Translations under genes and position numbers: made by a program
Part shown: positions 1 to 7,626 of the stretch, piece after piece
How positions within the stretch are numbered: position 1 is the first letter of the stretch
How the letters are laid out: every line of letters starts with the position of its first letter
NCBI RefSeq assembly: GCF_902833905.1
Contig: NZ_CADFGP010000068.1
Coordinates: 1 to 34,778, forward strand
From: Paraburkholderia tuberum STM678
GTDB taxonomy: Bacteria; Pseudomonadota; Gammaproteobacteria; Burkholderiales; Burkholderiaceae
Direction: 5' to 3'
Length of the DNA: 34,778 bases
The notes under the pieces: generated by a model
What the model saw: the letters and a program-made list of their open reading frames with translations, nothing else
What the model was told of the DNA's origin: nothing
Databases searched by the model: none

Positions 1-110
1 CTTCCCCTTGCCGGGTGTGCAGAGGACTTTCACCCCCAAGTCATCCGGCTCGCCACCACAGCGGGTCGGACAGCGCCAGTCACGGCGCTACGCGCCATGC
101 CTGGCGCACC
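1..110. other. Non-coding segment, possible mobile-element remnant
   Basis: No gene can be supported here. The right part contains GGCGC-rich inverted segments around 81-110 (GGCGCTACGCGCC, then CATGCCTGGCGCACC). From memory, similar short blocks (a GGACTTTCACC-like stretch followed by a CATGCC-GGCGCAC hairpin) occur as non-coding tails near insertion sequences. That link is recall only and cannot be confirmed without a database search. The open frames crossing the segment show no recognisable protein. Confidence 0.2.
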
Positions 111-141
111 AAAAAAAGCGGAGGGCCTGGCGGCCCTCCGC
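111..141 (-). terminator. Rho-independent terminator of the phasin gene
   Basis: Read on the minus strand, a GC-rich hairpin (GCGGAGGGCC paired with GGCCCTCCGC, about 118-141) is followed directly by seven T residues (complement of the A run at 111-117). It lies about 30 nt beyond the phasin stop codon. This is a textbook intrinsic terminator. Confidence 0.85.
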
Positions 142-172
142 GTCATAGATCGTCCGGAACTCGCGGCGTGCG

Positions 173-598
173 CTACTTCTTCGGTTGCTGAAGAAGCGAC
201 TTCAACTCCTGCACGTTCTCCTCGACGCGTTTCGCGATCACCCCATACGATTCCGCCTGGGTCTGATACGCGGCTTGTGCGAGCTGTTGCATGTCGGCGA
301 GCGATTTGTGCAGGCTCTGCTGGATCAGCTCCGCGGTTTTGCTCGACGGCGCGGTGCCGGCCGCCGTGAGCTGCACAGTCAGCGCCTGTAGCTCGCCCAG
401 CGTGGTGCGCAGCATGTCGGCCTGTTTCTGCGCGAGCGACTGCATCCCCTGGAATGCTGTCTGATTCGCCTGAACCAGCGCTTCCATGTCCTTTCGGCGC
501 GCTTCCATGATGGCGGGCACGTCGAATCCGGGGAGCTTGAACTGCTCCAGCATTTTGGTTAGATCGCCAAACGGATTGGCTGCATCGGGTCGGTCCAT
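173..598 (-). CDS. Phasin family protein (PHA granule-associated)
   Basis: A 141-aa protein expected to coat polyhydroxyalkanoate granules in the cytoplasm. It is mostly amphipathic helix rich in Gln, Ala and Leu, with no signal peptide or membrane segment. The N-terminal stretch (NPFGDLTKMLEQFKLPGFD, then VPAIMEARRKDMEALVQANQ) is typical of short Burkholderiales phasins. The frame stays open further upstream, but the ATG at 598 is chosen because an AGGAGG ribosome-binding site lies just before it and the phasin similarity starts there. It is monocistronic, with a strong terminator downstream. Family assignment is confident. Binding to PHA rather than a general stress role is inferred from the family. 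Confidence 0.85.
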   Translation of the reverse strand: MDRPDAANPFGDLTKMLEQFKLPGFDVPAIMEARRKDMEALVQANQTAFQGMQSLAQKQADMLRTTLGELQALTVQLTAAGTAPSSKTAELIQQSLHKSLADMQQLAQAAYQTQAESYGVIAKRVEENVQELKSLLQQPKK

Positions 599-842
599 GC
601 GAAATCCTCCTTGCGGTTGAAGACTCATCGCCTCTGCGTCGCCCGCACCAGGCGCGACGCCGACGCCGGCGGCTGCGTGTGCCGCGCGTGCCGCCACAGC
701 AAGGTGCTTTTGGGGTCGCACGGCACATCGGAGCAATCATGCGCTATCCGGCTGGGTTGCGCCAGCGGACTCACCCTGGCGAAAACCGGTTCACGGCAAC
801 GTGCGTCGCTTCGGGGTCTGCGCCGCTAAGCCGCGCGCCGCT

Positions 843-1193
843 ATGCACGACGGCGGCCCGCGCGGCGACGGGCCGCCGGGGCATGGTCCGATGATGGGTC
901 ATCCGAGCCCAGCTTTCGCGGTGATCAATGATCTTGAACAACTGCGCCGTCTGTACGCGCTAAACGGTCATGAAGGCGAGATTGTCGCTGTCTACCGCGA
1001 CGTGCTGAACAAGACCCAGGACCCGATGCTGCGTCACTACGTGTACGACTCGCTCGCGAGCGAGCAGCTGAAGCCCGCCAATCCCGAGCAGGCGATCGCG
1101 ACGCTACGCACGAGTCCCGCCGAAGATCTCGTGGCGGCGAACAAGGCGCCGCATGGCACGCCGCCGGGTCAGCCAGCGGCACAACCGCAATAA
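843..1193 (+). CDS. Small conserved protein, His/Pro/Gly-rich N-terminus, possibly 5'-truncated
   Basis: About 116 aa. The first 20 residues are rich in Gly, Pro, His and Met; a helical part follows (PSPAFAVINDLEQLRRLY, then AVYRDVLNKTQDPMLRHYVY). The helical part resembles small exported Burkholderiales proteins of unknown function as I remember them. Those normally carry a signal peptide before the Gly/Pro/His-rich part, and none is seen in this frame here. The frame opens at 801, but neither 801 nor the ATG at 843 has a convincing ribosome-binding site. The gene may therefore have lost its 5' end or have a frameshift upstream. It is followed by a hairpin terminator. Function unknown. Confidence 0.5.
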   Translation: MHDGGPRGDGPPGHGPMMGHPSPAFAVINDLEQLRRLYALNGHEGEIVAVYRDVLNKTQDPMLRHYVYDSLASEQLKPANPEQAIATLRTSPAEDLVAANKAPHGTPPGQPAAQPQ

Positions 1194-1213
1194 ATTCTCA
1201 TCGCGAATTGCGA

Positions 1214-1246
1214 ATAAAGCGCCGCGCCACGTGGCGCTTTATCTTT
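1214..1246 (+). terminator. Hairpin terminator after the 843-1193 gene
   Basis: ATAAAGCGCC (1214-1223) pairs perfectly with GGCGCTTTAT (1233-1242), and a short T-containing tail (ATCTTT) follows. It sits about 20 nt past the stop codon. The symmetry means it could act in both directions. Confidence 0.65.
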
Positions 1247-1445
1247 GCGCCGGAGCATGCGAGCGCGTTCGAGCGACCGCTCCATCGCCGCATCTCGCCG
1301 ATGGGTGGAAGCGCTCCTGCCGCCCCGCCCCGCGCGGCTTTCCGCGGCTACGTTGCCTGTCCCACATTGGCGCTTCACTGATGCTTTTCATCTTCCGTCA
1401 GGTGATTACGATAGGAGCTCCGCAACGTCAGGGCAGGGTGAAGGA

Positions 1446-1529
1446 ATGCGCTATCCGCTGGACATGGCCATTGCCGCCGCCCTGCTAGTTTTCGTCCTGT
1501 GCTGCATCGTCAAGCTCGCTTTGAGCTGA
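1446..1529 (+). CDS. Putative 27-aa single-pass membrane peptide
   Basis: A short frame that begins ATG after an AGGGTGAAGGA purine stretch usable as a ribosome-binding site. It encodes MRYPLDMAIAAALL followed by VFVLCCIVKLALS: one hydrophobic helix with few charged residues, ending in TGA. Small membrane peptides of this shape are common near stress and envelope genes in Burkholderiales. The ribosome-binding site and the clean helix are the only support. I do not recognise a family. Confidence 0.35.
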   Translation: MRYPLDMAIAAALLVFVLCCIVKLALS

Positions 1530-1778
1530 TCGGCGGCTCGACGTCCGCGCGCTCTTCTTCGTTTCGCCGTGACATCGCTCGAAATAATTGTTGAATGGAG
1601 TTCGGCGAGCCGCTCACCCATACTTCGTTCGCTGCCGGTGCGTGACGAATCACAGACGCATGAGATCGAAAGGCTTCACGTGCGAATCCCTTCGCCGATG
1701 ATCGACGATCCCACGGTTGCCCGATCATCGGCGATGGACTCGAACAGACTGGCACCGCGTGCCGACCACAGGATCATC

Positions 1779-2570
1779 ATGTTGACTTCAGTGAACTTCA
1801 TCAAAAAGAACGCCGCCCGTTTCACCTGCATGGCATTCGTGTGCGGCGGCGCGCTGCTGAGCGGCTGCGCCGGCGCCAGCGTCACGAATCTGAGCGCGAC
1901 GAGCACGTCCGCGACGGCCGACGCAGGCACGCAATCGACAATGCATCCGGACACGATCTACGTCTACACGTTCGATGCCGATCCGCAGCAGGTCAAGCTC
2001 GACAACGGCGGCATGCTGCAAAAACTGAAGACGCAGATGTCGGGCTCGTCGGACGCGCAGAAGCAGGTTGCCGATGCCGCCCAGGTGCGCGAGCAGGTCG
2101 CCGACGAGATCGTCCATCAGCTGCAGGCGATGGGACTGCACGCGGTGCGCACCGACGCGCCGGTGCCCGCCGGCCAGAACGTGCTGCTCGTGCAGGGCAG
2201 CTTCGAGACGATCGACGCCGGCAATCGCCGCCGCCGCACGCTGATCGGCTTGGGCGCGGGCAAGAGCGAGGTGAGCAGCGCGGTGCGGATCGTCTACCAA
2301 CCCGCGGGCGGCACGCCGCGTGTCGTGCAGAGCTTCACGGCCAACGCGGACAGCGGCAAGATGCCCGGCATGGTCGAAACCGCCGGGGTCGGCGCGGCGG
2401 CCGGCACCGTCGCGACCGCGGCAGCGGCCGGCGCGGGCCTGCACGGCGTGACCGAAACGAAGCGCGCGGGCGTGTCGGACGATGCAAAGCGCCTCGCCGA
2501 TGCAGTCGCGAAACAGATCGCGCAGTTCGGCGTGCAAGCCGGCTGGATGCAGACCGCGCGAAAGAGCTGA
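1779..2570 (+). CDS. DUF4410-type lipoprotein
   Basis: A 263-aa predicted lipoprotein. A basic start (MLTSVNFIKKNAARF) is followed by a hydrophobic stretch and a lipobox (LLSGC, Cys30), so it should be lipidated and held in the envelope. The mature part has the DUF4410 pattern: an early strand (YVYTFDADPQQVKLD), a central segment (NVLLVQGSFETIDAGNRRRR, then LIGLGAGKSEV), a Gly/Ala-rich stretch near residues 200-225, and a C-terminal helix (AKRLADAVAKQIAQF). The frame opens upstream at 1569, but the ATG at 1779 is chosen because it has AGGA in front and starts the signal peptide. A strong terminator follows. The family has no firmly established role. Confidence 0.75.
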   Translation: MLTSVNFIKKNAARFTCMAFVCGGALLSGCAGASVTNLSATSTSATADAGTQSTMHPDTIYVYTFDADPQQVKLDNGGMLQKLKTQMSGSSDAQKQVADAAQVREQVADEIVHQLQAMGLHAVRTDAPVPAGQNVLLVQGSFETIDAGNRRRRTLIGLGAGKSEVSSAVRIVYQPAGGTPRVVQSFTANADSGKMPGMVETAGVGAAAGTVATAAAAGAGLHGVTETKRAGVSDDAKRLADAVAKQIAQFGVQAGWMQTARKS

Positions 2571-2621
2571 GCGGTTGAGCGCGGCGGGTTGCGGGTCCGA
2601 CTAAAGAGCGCGGTTGAAAAG

Positions 2622-2662
2622 CGCGGCGGTGTGGAGCGATGTCCACGCCGCCGCGTTTTTTT
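2622..2662 (+). terminator. Intrinsic terminator after the DUF4410 lipoprotein gene
   Basis: A 14-bp stem, GC-rich with one G-T wobble, is formed by 2622-2635 and 2642-2655. Seven T residues follow at the right edge. It lies between the convergent lipoprotein and response-regulator genes. Confidence 0.85.
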
Positions 2663-2681
2663 ATCGACGCGCGCCCCCTCG

Positions 2682-3113
2682 CTAGTTGCGCCACAACCCT
2701 CGCAGCAGTGCGAGCAGCGTGGCCGGCGCCGTGCCCTTCTGGCAATAACCGTCGAAGTTGTGGCGCTCGCGGCCGGTTTGCCTCACGTGGTCCTCGTCCA
2801 GCGACGTAAACGCGACGATGCCGAGGCTGTGCGTCGGCAGATAGCGGCGCAGCGCGCTCGCCGTTTCGTAGCCGTCGCGCTCCGGCATCATGATGTCGAG
2901 CACGACGACGTCGGGCACCCAGTTGCGCACGCAGTGCAGCGCCGCGGTGCAGCCTGTCGCGGCGCGCGCCTCGACACCCTCGTAGGAAAGCCAGGTGGCA
3001 AGCGCTTCGGCGGCGTTCTCGTTGTCGTCGATGACGAGCACGCGCGGCACGCCGTGCAATAGCTGGACCTCTCGGGCGCTCCACCTCTGACAGGTAGTCG
3101 GATTTCGTGGCAT
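2682..3113 (-). CDS. Single-domain response regulator (CheY-like receiver)
   Basis: About 143 aa with one receiver domain and no output domain. The acidic pair is in VLVIDDNE (Asp29, Asp30). The phospho-acceptor is in VVVLDIMMPERDG (Asp73), followed by the conserved Thr in AFTS (about 103) and Lys in YCQKG (about 126). All receiver catalytic positions are therefore present. It should relay phosphate from a partner histidine kinase, but no kinase is encoded nearby. The start is uncertain: ATG at 3113 is used, while a TTG at 3152 gives 13 more residues. Neither has a strong ribosome-binding site. It is convergent with the lipoprotein gene and divergent from the TonB receptor. Confidence 0.75.
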   Translation of the reverse strand: MPRNPTTCQRWSAREVQLLHGVPRVLVIDDNENAAEALATWLSYEGVEARAATGCTAALHCVRNWVPDVVVLDIMMPERDGYETASALRRYLPTHSLGIVAFTSLDEDHVRQTGRERHNFDGYCQKGTAPATLLALLRGLWRN

Positions 3114-3259
3114 GTATGGCGGCCTGCGAGTAAACCTTTGGGTGGGTAGCAAGCGCTGTACCGCGCCTGCGGCGGCGTCAAACCCGCGCGTCGCGGCCGC
3201 TCGACCTCATCGAAAACATCCCCTCTTGCCATCAGTTCTGTAAATCGTTGCGTTTCTAC

Positions 3260-3278
3260 AATAGGAATGATTCCTATT
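3260..3278 (+). promoter_or_regulatory. Predicted Fur box upstream of the siderophore receptor
   Basis: A perfect inverted repeat, AATAGGAA-TGA-TTCCTATT. The core GAAT-G-ATTC is the centre of known Fur sites. A -10-like TATACT lies just downstream at 3284-3289, so Fur binding would cover the promoter. The receptor gene it precedes is of an iron-regulated type. Iron repression is inferred. Confidence 0.7.
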
Positions 3279-3427
3279 TGCACTATACTTCCGCCGAACC
3301 TTTCGTTCCGCGCTTGGACTGCTTACATAAACGGCATCATCCGCGCGTGCAACCAGGAAAAATGCCGCCCGGATTCCAACTAGCGCCCCGGGACGGAAGA
3401 TCGACGACCACGCCTACTTTCCAATTC

Positions 3428-5638
3428 ATGTCCGTTTCACGCTGGAATCGCCCGCAGGCCACGCCTGCTCAAGCCACTCTGCATCGCGCCACCATCCTTG
3501 CCGCCATCGCCGTCGCTTTCAGTGTCCCGGCCAGCGCGTTCGCTCAATCCACCGACTCCGCCCCCGCCGCCGACGGCACGCTGCCCGCCATCAAGGTTCA
3601 GGCGGCCGCCGTCGAAGAGTTGCCCGGCGACCTGTCGCCGACATACGCGGGCGGCCAGGTCGCGCGCGGCGCCGACTACGGCGTGCTCGGCAAGCAGCGC
3701 AACATCGACATGCCGTTCAGCATGACGACCTACACGGCCAAGCTGATCAAGGACCAGCAGGCGCGCACGCTCGCCGACGTGGTCGAAAACGACCCGTCGG
3801 TGCGAACCGCGTACGGCTACGGCAACTTCTCGGAAGTGTTCGTGATTCGCGGCTTCCAGCTCAATGCCGACGACATCTCGATCAACGGTCTGTACGGCGT
3901 TACGCCGCGCCAGTTGGTCTCGACCGCGGCGGTCGAGCGGGTCGACGTGTTCAAGGGCGCCAACGCGTTCCTGAACGGTGCTTCGCCGACGGGCTCGGCG
4001 ATCGGCGGCGGCGTGAACGTGCAGCTGAAGAGAGCGGAGGACACGCCGACCACCAACGTGACACTCGCAACCAGCGGCTCCGGCGAGTTCGGCGCGCACG
4101 TGGACGTCGGCCGACGCTTCGGCAGCGAAGGCCAGTTCGGGATCCGCGTGAACCAGGCGAATCGTGACGGCGAGACGAGCGTCGACGGCGAACACCGCCG
4201 CGACAACACTACGGCCGTCGCGCTCGACTGGCGCGGCGACAAGCTGCGTCTGTCCGGCGACTTCCTGTATCAGCGCGAGCACGTCAGAGACGGCCGCCCG
4301 GTCGTCTACTTCACCGACGCGATTCCCGCCGTGCCGCCGGCAACGTACAACTACGCGCAGAACTGGTCGTACACGAACCTCGAAGACACCGTCGGCATCC
4401 TGAAGGCCGAATACGACTTCCTGCCGGGCTGGACCGCTTATGCGAGCGGTGGTGTGCGCCGCACGGTCGAGCAAGGTGAGTACTACTCGCCGACCTATTC
4501 GTCGACCGGCGTCACCGGTGCCCGTCTCGGCGTGCCGTACAACCAGAATTCGAGCTCCGCCGAAGTCGGCGTGCGCGGCCGCTTCGACACTGGCCCGGTG
4601 TCGCATCTGGTTGCGGCGGGCGGCGCCATCACGAGCGAGAACACCAACTCCGCGTGGACCTACGCCTTCATGGGCCCGGTCTCGCTCTACAACACGGTGC
4701 AGACGCCTTACCCGGCCACGACGATGTCAGGCGGCAACCTGGCCGATCCGGGCATGACGGCCACCACGGTGATCCGCAGCGTGTCCGCGTCCGACACGCT
4801 CGGCTTCCTGCATGACCGGGTGATGTTCACGGTCGGTGCGCGTCGCCAGCAGATCGCGACGGCCAACTACGACAACACGGGCATCGGCAGCGGCAACTAC
4901 AGCGACGGCATCACGACGCCGCTGTTCGGCCTCGTTCTGCGCCCAACGCAGAACGTGTCGATCTTCGCGAACCGCAGCGAAGCGCTGGCCGCGGGCAGCA
5001 TCGCGCCGGCGGGCACGCTGAACTACGGTCAACAACTGACGCCGGTCCGCACGAAGCAGTGGGAAGTGGGTGTCAAGTACGACACCGAAAGGCTCGGTGC
5101 GTCGTTTGCCGCTTTCCAGATCGAACAGCCGTCGGCGTTCACCGACCCGGCCACGCATATCTATGGCCTGAACGGCAACGAACGCCATCGCGGTCTCGAA
5201 GCCGAAGTGCATGGCGAGCCGCTCAAGGGCCTGCGTCTGCTGGCCGGCGCTTCGCTGATGGACGCGACGCTCGAGAACACACAAGGCGGAACCTACGACG
5301 GCAACCGTCCGGTGGGCGTGCCGACTTTCCTGTTCAATCTGGGCGCCGATTACGACATTCCGATGGTGCCGGGGCTCGCGGTCAACGCGCGCTGGATCCA
5401 TACCGGCGCGCAGGAAGCGAACGCGGCCAACACGCTGTCGATCCCGTCGTGGAACCGCTTCGACCTGGGGGCGCGTTACGAGATGTCCATCTACGGCAAG
5501 AGGACGACGTTGCGCGCCACCGTGCAGAACGTGACGAACAAGGCGTACTGGTCAGCCGTGTCGGCCTACGGCGCGACGACGTACCTGACCCAGGGCGCAC
5601 CGCGTACGTTCCTGTTGTCGGTCAGCACCGACTTCTGA
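3428..5638 (+). CDS. TonB-dependent siderophore receptor
   Basis: A 736-aa outer-membrane receptor for a ferric siderophore. A long signal peptide ends at SVPASAFAQ. The TonB-box region (LPAIKVQAAAVEELPG) is followed by the plug domain (ARTLADVVENDPSVRTAYGY; VFVIRGFQLNADDISINGLY; VERVDVFKGANAFLNG) and a large 22-strand-type barrel. The C-terminus ends FLLSVSTDF, with the terminal Phe expected of an outer-membrane barrel. The frame is open from 3248. ATG 3428 is chosen because it starts a normal signal peptide, but no ribosome-binding site is visible. ATG 3362, preceded by AGGAAA, would add 22 residues. No siderophore synthesis or TonB genes are adjacent. The ligand cannot be told from the sequence. 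It is likely Fur-controlled. Confidence 0.9.
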   Translation: MSVSRWNRPQATPAQATLHRATILAAIAVAFSVPASAFAQSTDSAPAADGTLPAIKVQAAAVEELPGDLSPTYAGGQVARGADYGVLGKQRNIDMPFSMTTYTAKLIKDQQARTLADVVENDPSVRTAYGYGNFSEVFVIRGFQLNADDISINGLYGVTPRQLVSTAAVERVDVFKGANAFLNGASPTGSAIGGGVNVQLKRAEDTPTTNVTLATSGSGEFGAHVDVGRRFGSEGQFGIRVNQANRDGETSVDGEHRRDNTTAVALDWRGDKLRLSGDFLYQREHVRDGRPVVYFTDAIPAVPPATYNYAQNWSYTNLEDTVGILKAEYDFLPGWTAYASGGVRRTVEQGEYYSPTYSSTGVTGARLGVPYNQNSSSAEVGVRGRFDTGPVSHLVAAGGAITSENTNSAWTYAFMGPVSLYNTVQTPYPATTMSGGNLADPGMTATTVIRSVSASDTLGFLHDRVMFTVGARRQQIATANYDNTGIGSGNYSDGITTPLFGLVLRPTQNVSIFANRSEALAAGSIAPAGTLNYGQQLTPVRTKQWEVGVKYDTERLGASFAAFQIEQPSAFTDPATHIYGLNGNERHRGLEAEVHGEPLKGLRLLAGASLMDATLENTQGGTYDGNRPVGVPTFLFNLGADYDIPMVPGLAVNARWIHTGAQEANAANTLSIPSWNRFDLGARYEMSIYGKRTTLRATVQNVTNKAYWSAVSAYGATTYLTQGAPRTFLLSVSTDF

Positions 5639-5686
5639 TTGTCTGACGTGATGTCGGTCGCCTGTGCCAGCGGTTTGCATGCATGA

Positions 5687-5725
5687 CTAAAACGCTGCCA
5701 GGCTTTCGGGCTGGCAGCGTTTTAG
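5687..5725 (+). terminator. Strong bidirectional hairpin terminator
   Basis: CTAAAACGCTGCCAG (5687-5701) pairs perfectly over 15 bp with 5711-5725 across a 9-nt loop. The stem has A-rich and T-rich outer arms (TTTTAG on the plus strand), so it can terminate the receptor gene and also the minus-strand genes arriving from the right. Confidence 0.8.
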
Positions 5726-5764
5726 TGTTTCCGCGCGAACTGAACGGCGTGGCGCCGCCCCTCG

Positions 5765-5902
5765 TCACTCGACCGGCGGCTCGCCTTCGGGTTTTTTCTT
5801 CGGCCGCTGCGCATCGGCGGCGCGCTGCGGCAGCTTGCTCTTTTCGTTATCGCTGTGCCTGACGGGCTGAGGATGATTGAACTGTTCGTCGACGTCTTTC
5901 AT
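5765..5902 (-). CDS. Small hydrophilic conserved protein, 45 aa
   Basis: A very polar, lysine- and proline-rich peptide (starts MKDVDEQFNHPQPVRHSD, ends KKKPEGEPPVE). It has no signal peptide or membrane segment and is probably disordered. A good GGAGG ribosome-binding site precedes the ATG at 5902. It lies 55 nt downstream of the universal stress protein gene on the same strand, so the two are probably co-transcribed. I do not recognise a function. Confidence 0.55.
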   Translation of the reverse strand: MKDVDEQFNHPQPVRHSDNEKSKLPQRAADAQRPKKKPEGEPPVE

Positions 5903-5957
5903 GGTGTGCCTCCGTGCCAACGCAACACAACTCAACACACAACACACAAAACAACGC

Positions 5958-6455
5958 TCATGAATGTTCGGCGGACCGCGCGGTCTCGCCCGTGCCTGCG
6001 GCTGCGGCCGGCGCATCGGTTGCCGCGCCCATCGTGACCAGTACGCTGCACGTCACGCGATCGAGCAGCAGCCCGTCGTGCCGGCCACCCCACCATCGCG
6101 CGAGTCCGTGACTGCGACGATGACCGACGACGACCAGATCGGCCTTCAGATCGTTAGCGAAAAACGGTATCTCATCGAGTGGTTCGCCGATCGCGAGATG
6201 ACCGGTCGCGCGAATTCCGCGTGCGGCGAGCTTCCGTAAGCCCTCGTCGAGCAGCGTTTTGGCGGATTCGTTGATGAAATCGACCGGCACCGCGGCCGTA
6301 ATGTCCGCGCCCTGCATCCACGCCGTATTGTTGAGCACGGAAAGCAGGTGCACTTCAGCGTTCAGGTCTTGCGCGAGAGCGGCACCGTCCTTCAACGCGT
6401 GTTGTCCTTCGCGAGTTCCGTCGTAGCAGAGAAGAATGCGCCTGAAGCTCGACAT
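5958..6455 (-). CDS. Universal stress protein (UspA family)
   Basis: A 165-aa single Usp domain. The N-terminal strand RILLCYDGTREGQHAL carries the conserved Asp. The middle ADLVVVGHRRSHG and the end VTCSVLVTMG match the family fold. The usual ATP-binding pattern G-x2-G-x9-G-S/T is not intact: the segment reads GHRRSHGLARWWGGRHDG, so it may belong to the non-ATP-binding Usp type. A short Ala-rich tail follows the domain. AGGAGG precedes ATG 6455. A palindromic operator-like site lies about 50 nt upstream, and related sites precede the neighbouring stress genes. It probably responds to stress or low oxygen, but that is inferred from context. Confidence 0.85.
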   Translation of the reverse strand: MSSFRRILLCYDGTREGQHALKDGAALAQDLNAEVHLLSVLNNTAWMQGADITAAVPVDFINESAKTLLDEGLRKLAARGIRATGHLAIGEPLDEIPFFANDLKADLVVVGHRRSHGLARWWGGRHDGLLLDRVTCSVLVTMGAATDAPAAAAGTGETARSAEHS

Positions 6456-6494
6456 GAGAACCTCCTTGCGCCGTGCGGCACGTGATTGATTAAT

Positions 6495-6517
6495 TATATG
6501 TCAGTTCGTGATATATA
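6495..6517 (-). promoter_or_regulatory. Operator-like dyad A (usp promoter region)
   Basis: A near-perfect 9-bp inverted repeat, TATATGTCA-N5-TGATATATA, with one G-T mismatch, centred on 6506, about 50 nt before the usp start. It shares the TCA-N5-TGA core and AT flank with sites at 7391-7413 and 8186-8208. Confidence 0.5.
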
Positions 6518-6648
6518 CCGCGCGACACCGATACACGCAAATACCTACAGAAACGCCGTCAAACAGGCACTATTCGCCAGTTTCGGCGGCCACCGAATCC
6601 CTGCCCTGAAATAGCGGTTGCTCGGCGCGGCCGGTCAGGAACACCGCG

Positions 6649-6990
6649 CTATGACTCAGGCCACAAAAAGAAAACATGAGCACCGTTTGCCGCGGGGTCG
6701 ACGGGCAAACCATAGCCATGCGACCGAGCGGTCCATGCCTCGTGCGGCGAACCGTTCGGCCATCTCACGAGCAGCACCGCTCCGCTGGACAACTGGTCGA
6801 CAACGGTGCCGCCATACACGCCGATCACACTGCTTCGCACCCCCGTGCCGCACGATGCGGCGCAAGAGCCGCACACCGGCTGCGGGTATCGGCCGGTCTG
6901 CTGCGCGGGTGAGAACGCATAGGCAAGCGGAACGGCGCAAACCGAAATCAGGACGATTGCGAAACGTCGACACGACGCAAGTTGTTTCAT
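6649..6990 (-). CDS. Small secreted protein with a cysteine cluster
   Basis: 113 aa. A signal peptide (basic start MKQLASCRR, then FAIVLISVCAVPLAYA) is followed by a mature part with a Cys cluster (PVCGSCAASCGTG) and two conserved-looking segments (IGVYGGTVVDQLSSG and VLLVRWPNG). A GAGGGA ribosome-binding site lies upstream of ATG 6990. It starts only 18 nt after the stop of the DUF1840 gene, so both probably share one transcript. The three closely spaced Cys could form disulphides or bind metal. I do not recognise a named family. Confidence 0.55.
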   Translation of the reverse strand: MKQLASCRRFAIVLISVCAVPLAYAFSPAQQTGRYPQPVCGSCAASCGTGVRSSVIGVYGGTVVDQLSSGAVLLVRWPNGSPHEAWTARSHGYGLPVDPAANGAHVFFLWPES

Positions 6991-7008
6991 CGCGATTCCC
7001 TCGACGAA

Positions 7009-7326
7009 CTACAGCCCCCAGATGATGTCTGCGTCCGAGGCGCGCGCCGCACGCATCATGTCCAGAAACGGCCACGCGCGCTGCGACAGCCGGTTGCGCG
7101 ACTCGCGCTGATTACTGGTTGAGCAGTGCAATGCTTCGAGGGTCGTTTCCGCGGCCGCGTCTTCGGTGATGGCGGTTTCGAGCCGATCGATCGCGCGGGG
7201 CAGCTCGTCGCGGCTGATAACGCCCCGCGCGCCGAGCCGCTTGCCGATCAGACCAAGCAGATATTGTGCGAGATCCCTGAGCATGACGACATCCGGCGAC
7301 GCCGTCGATTGAAATGTGATCATCAT
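7009..7326 (-). CDS. DUF1840 family protein
   Basis: 105 aa. The N-terminal half matches DUF1840 as I know it: MITFQSTASPDVVMLRDLAQ, then YLLGLIGKRLGARGVI and ELPRAIDRLETAI. The C-terminal part (QRAWPFLDMMRAARASDADI) is also typical. It is cytoplasmic and of unknown function. AAGGAG precedes the first of two adjacent ATG codons (7326 or 7323). The operator-like dyad B lies about 75 nt upstream. It is probably the first gene of a two-gene operon with the secreted Cys-cluster protein. Confidence 0.8.
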   Translation of the reverse strand: MMITFQSTASPDVVMLRDLAQYLLGLIGKRLGARGVISRDELPRAIDRLETAITEDAAAETTLEALHCSTSNQRESRNRLSQRAWPFLDMMRAARASDADIIWGL

Positions 7327-7390
7327 GATGGCTCCTTTATCGGTCTATCAGGCAACGGCCAACCAGTCCTCTCAATCCGTCTGCTCTCAT

Positions 7391-7413
7391 TTTATATCAC
7401 GACGTGACAAAAA
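7391..7413 (-). promoter_or_regulatory. Operator-like dyad B (DUF1840 operon promoter region)
   Basis: The core TCACGACGTGA is a perfect 11-nt palindrome centred on 7402, flanked by TTTATA and CAAAAA. It is the same TCA-N5-TGA design as sites A and D. Read on the minus strand, its TGATATA half matches theirs. Confidence 0.5.
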
Positions 7414-7524
7414 AGAACGCGCCGAGGGGTGATTTAAGGGCCATGCTGAAGCACGTCGGCTGTGCTCTCGACTGTCTGCGAGATGCGACAGATTCCGCGC
7501 GCCGCGCGGGGGGGCGGAGAACTT

Positions 7525-7545
7525 TTATATCATATTGACATATAA
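7525..7545 (+). promoter_or_regulatory. Operator-like dyad C (in front of the HPP/CBS pseudogene)
   Basis: TTATAT (7525-7530) is an inverted repeat of ATATAA (7540-7545). The interior holds TCA-TAT-TGA. It resembles sites A, B and D but with a 3-nt rather than 5-nt centre, so membership is weaker. Confidence 0.35.
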
Positions 7546-7626
7546 TCATGACCAGACTGTATTCGCCTTGCCAGGTTTTCCCGGTAATGTCGGGCCCGGC
7601 ATCATCGACTACTTTCTGCTCCTATC

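Noticed and set aside
6480..6520. Possible FNR box near TTGATTAATTATATG upstream of usp
   Set aside because: Only the TTGAT half is present; the ATCAA half is missing at the required spacing. The TCA-N5-TGA dyad explains the symmetry better.
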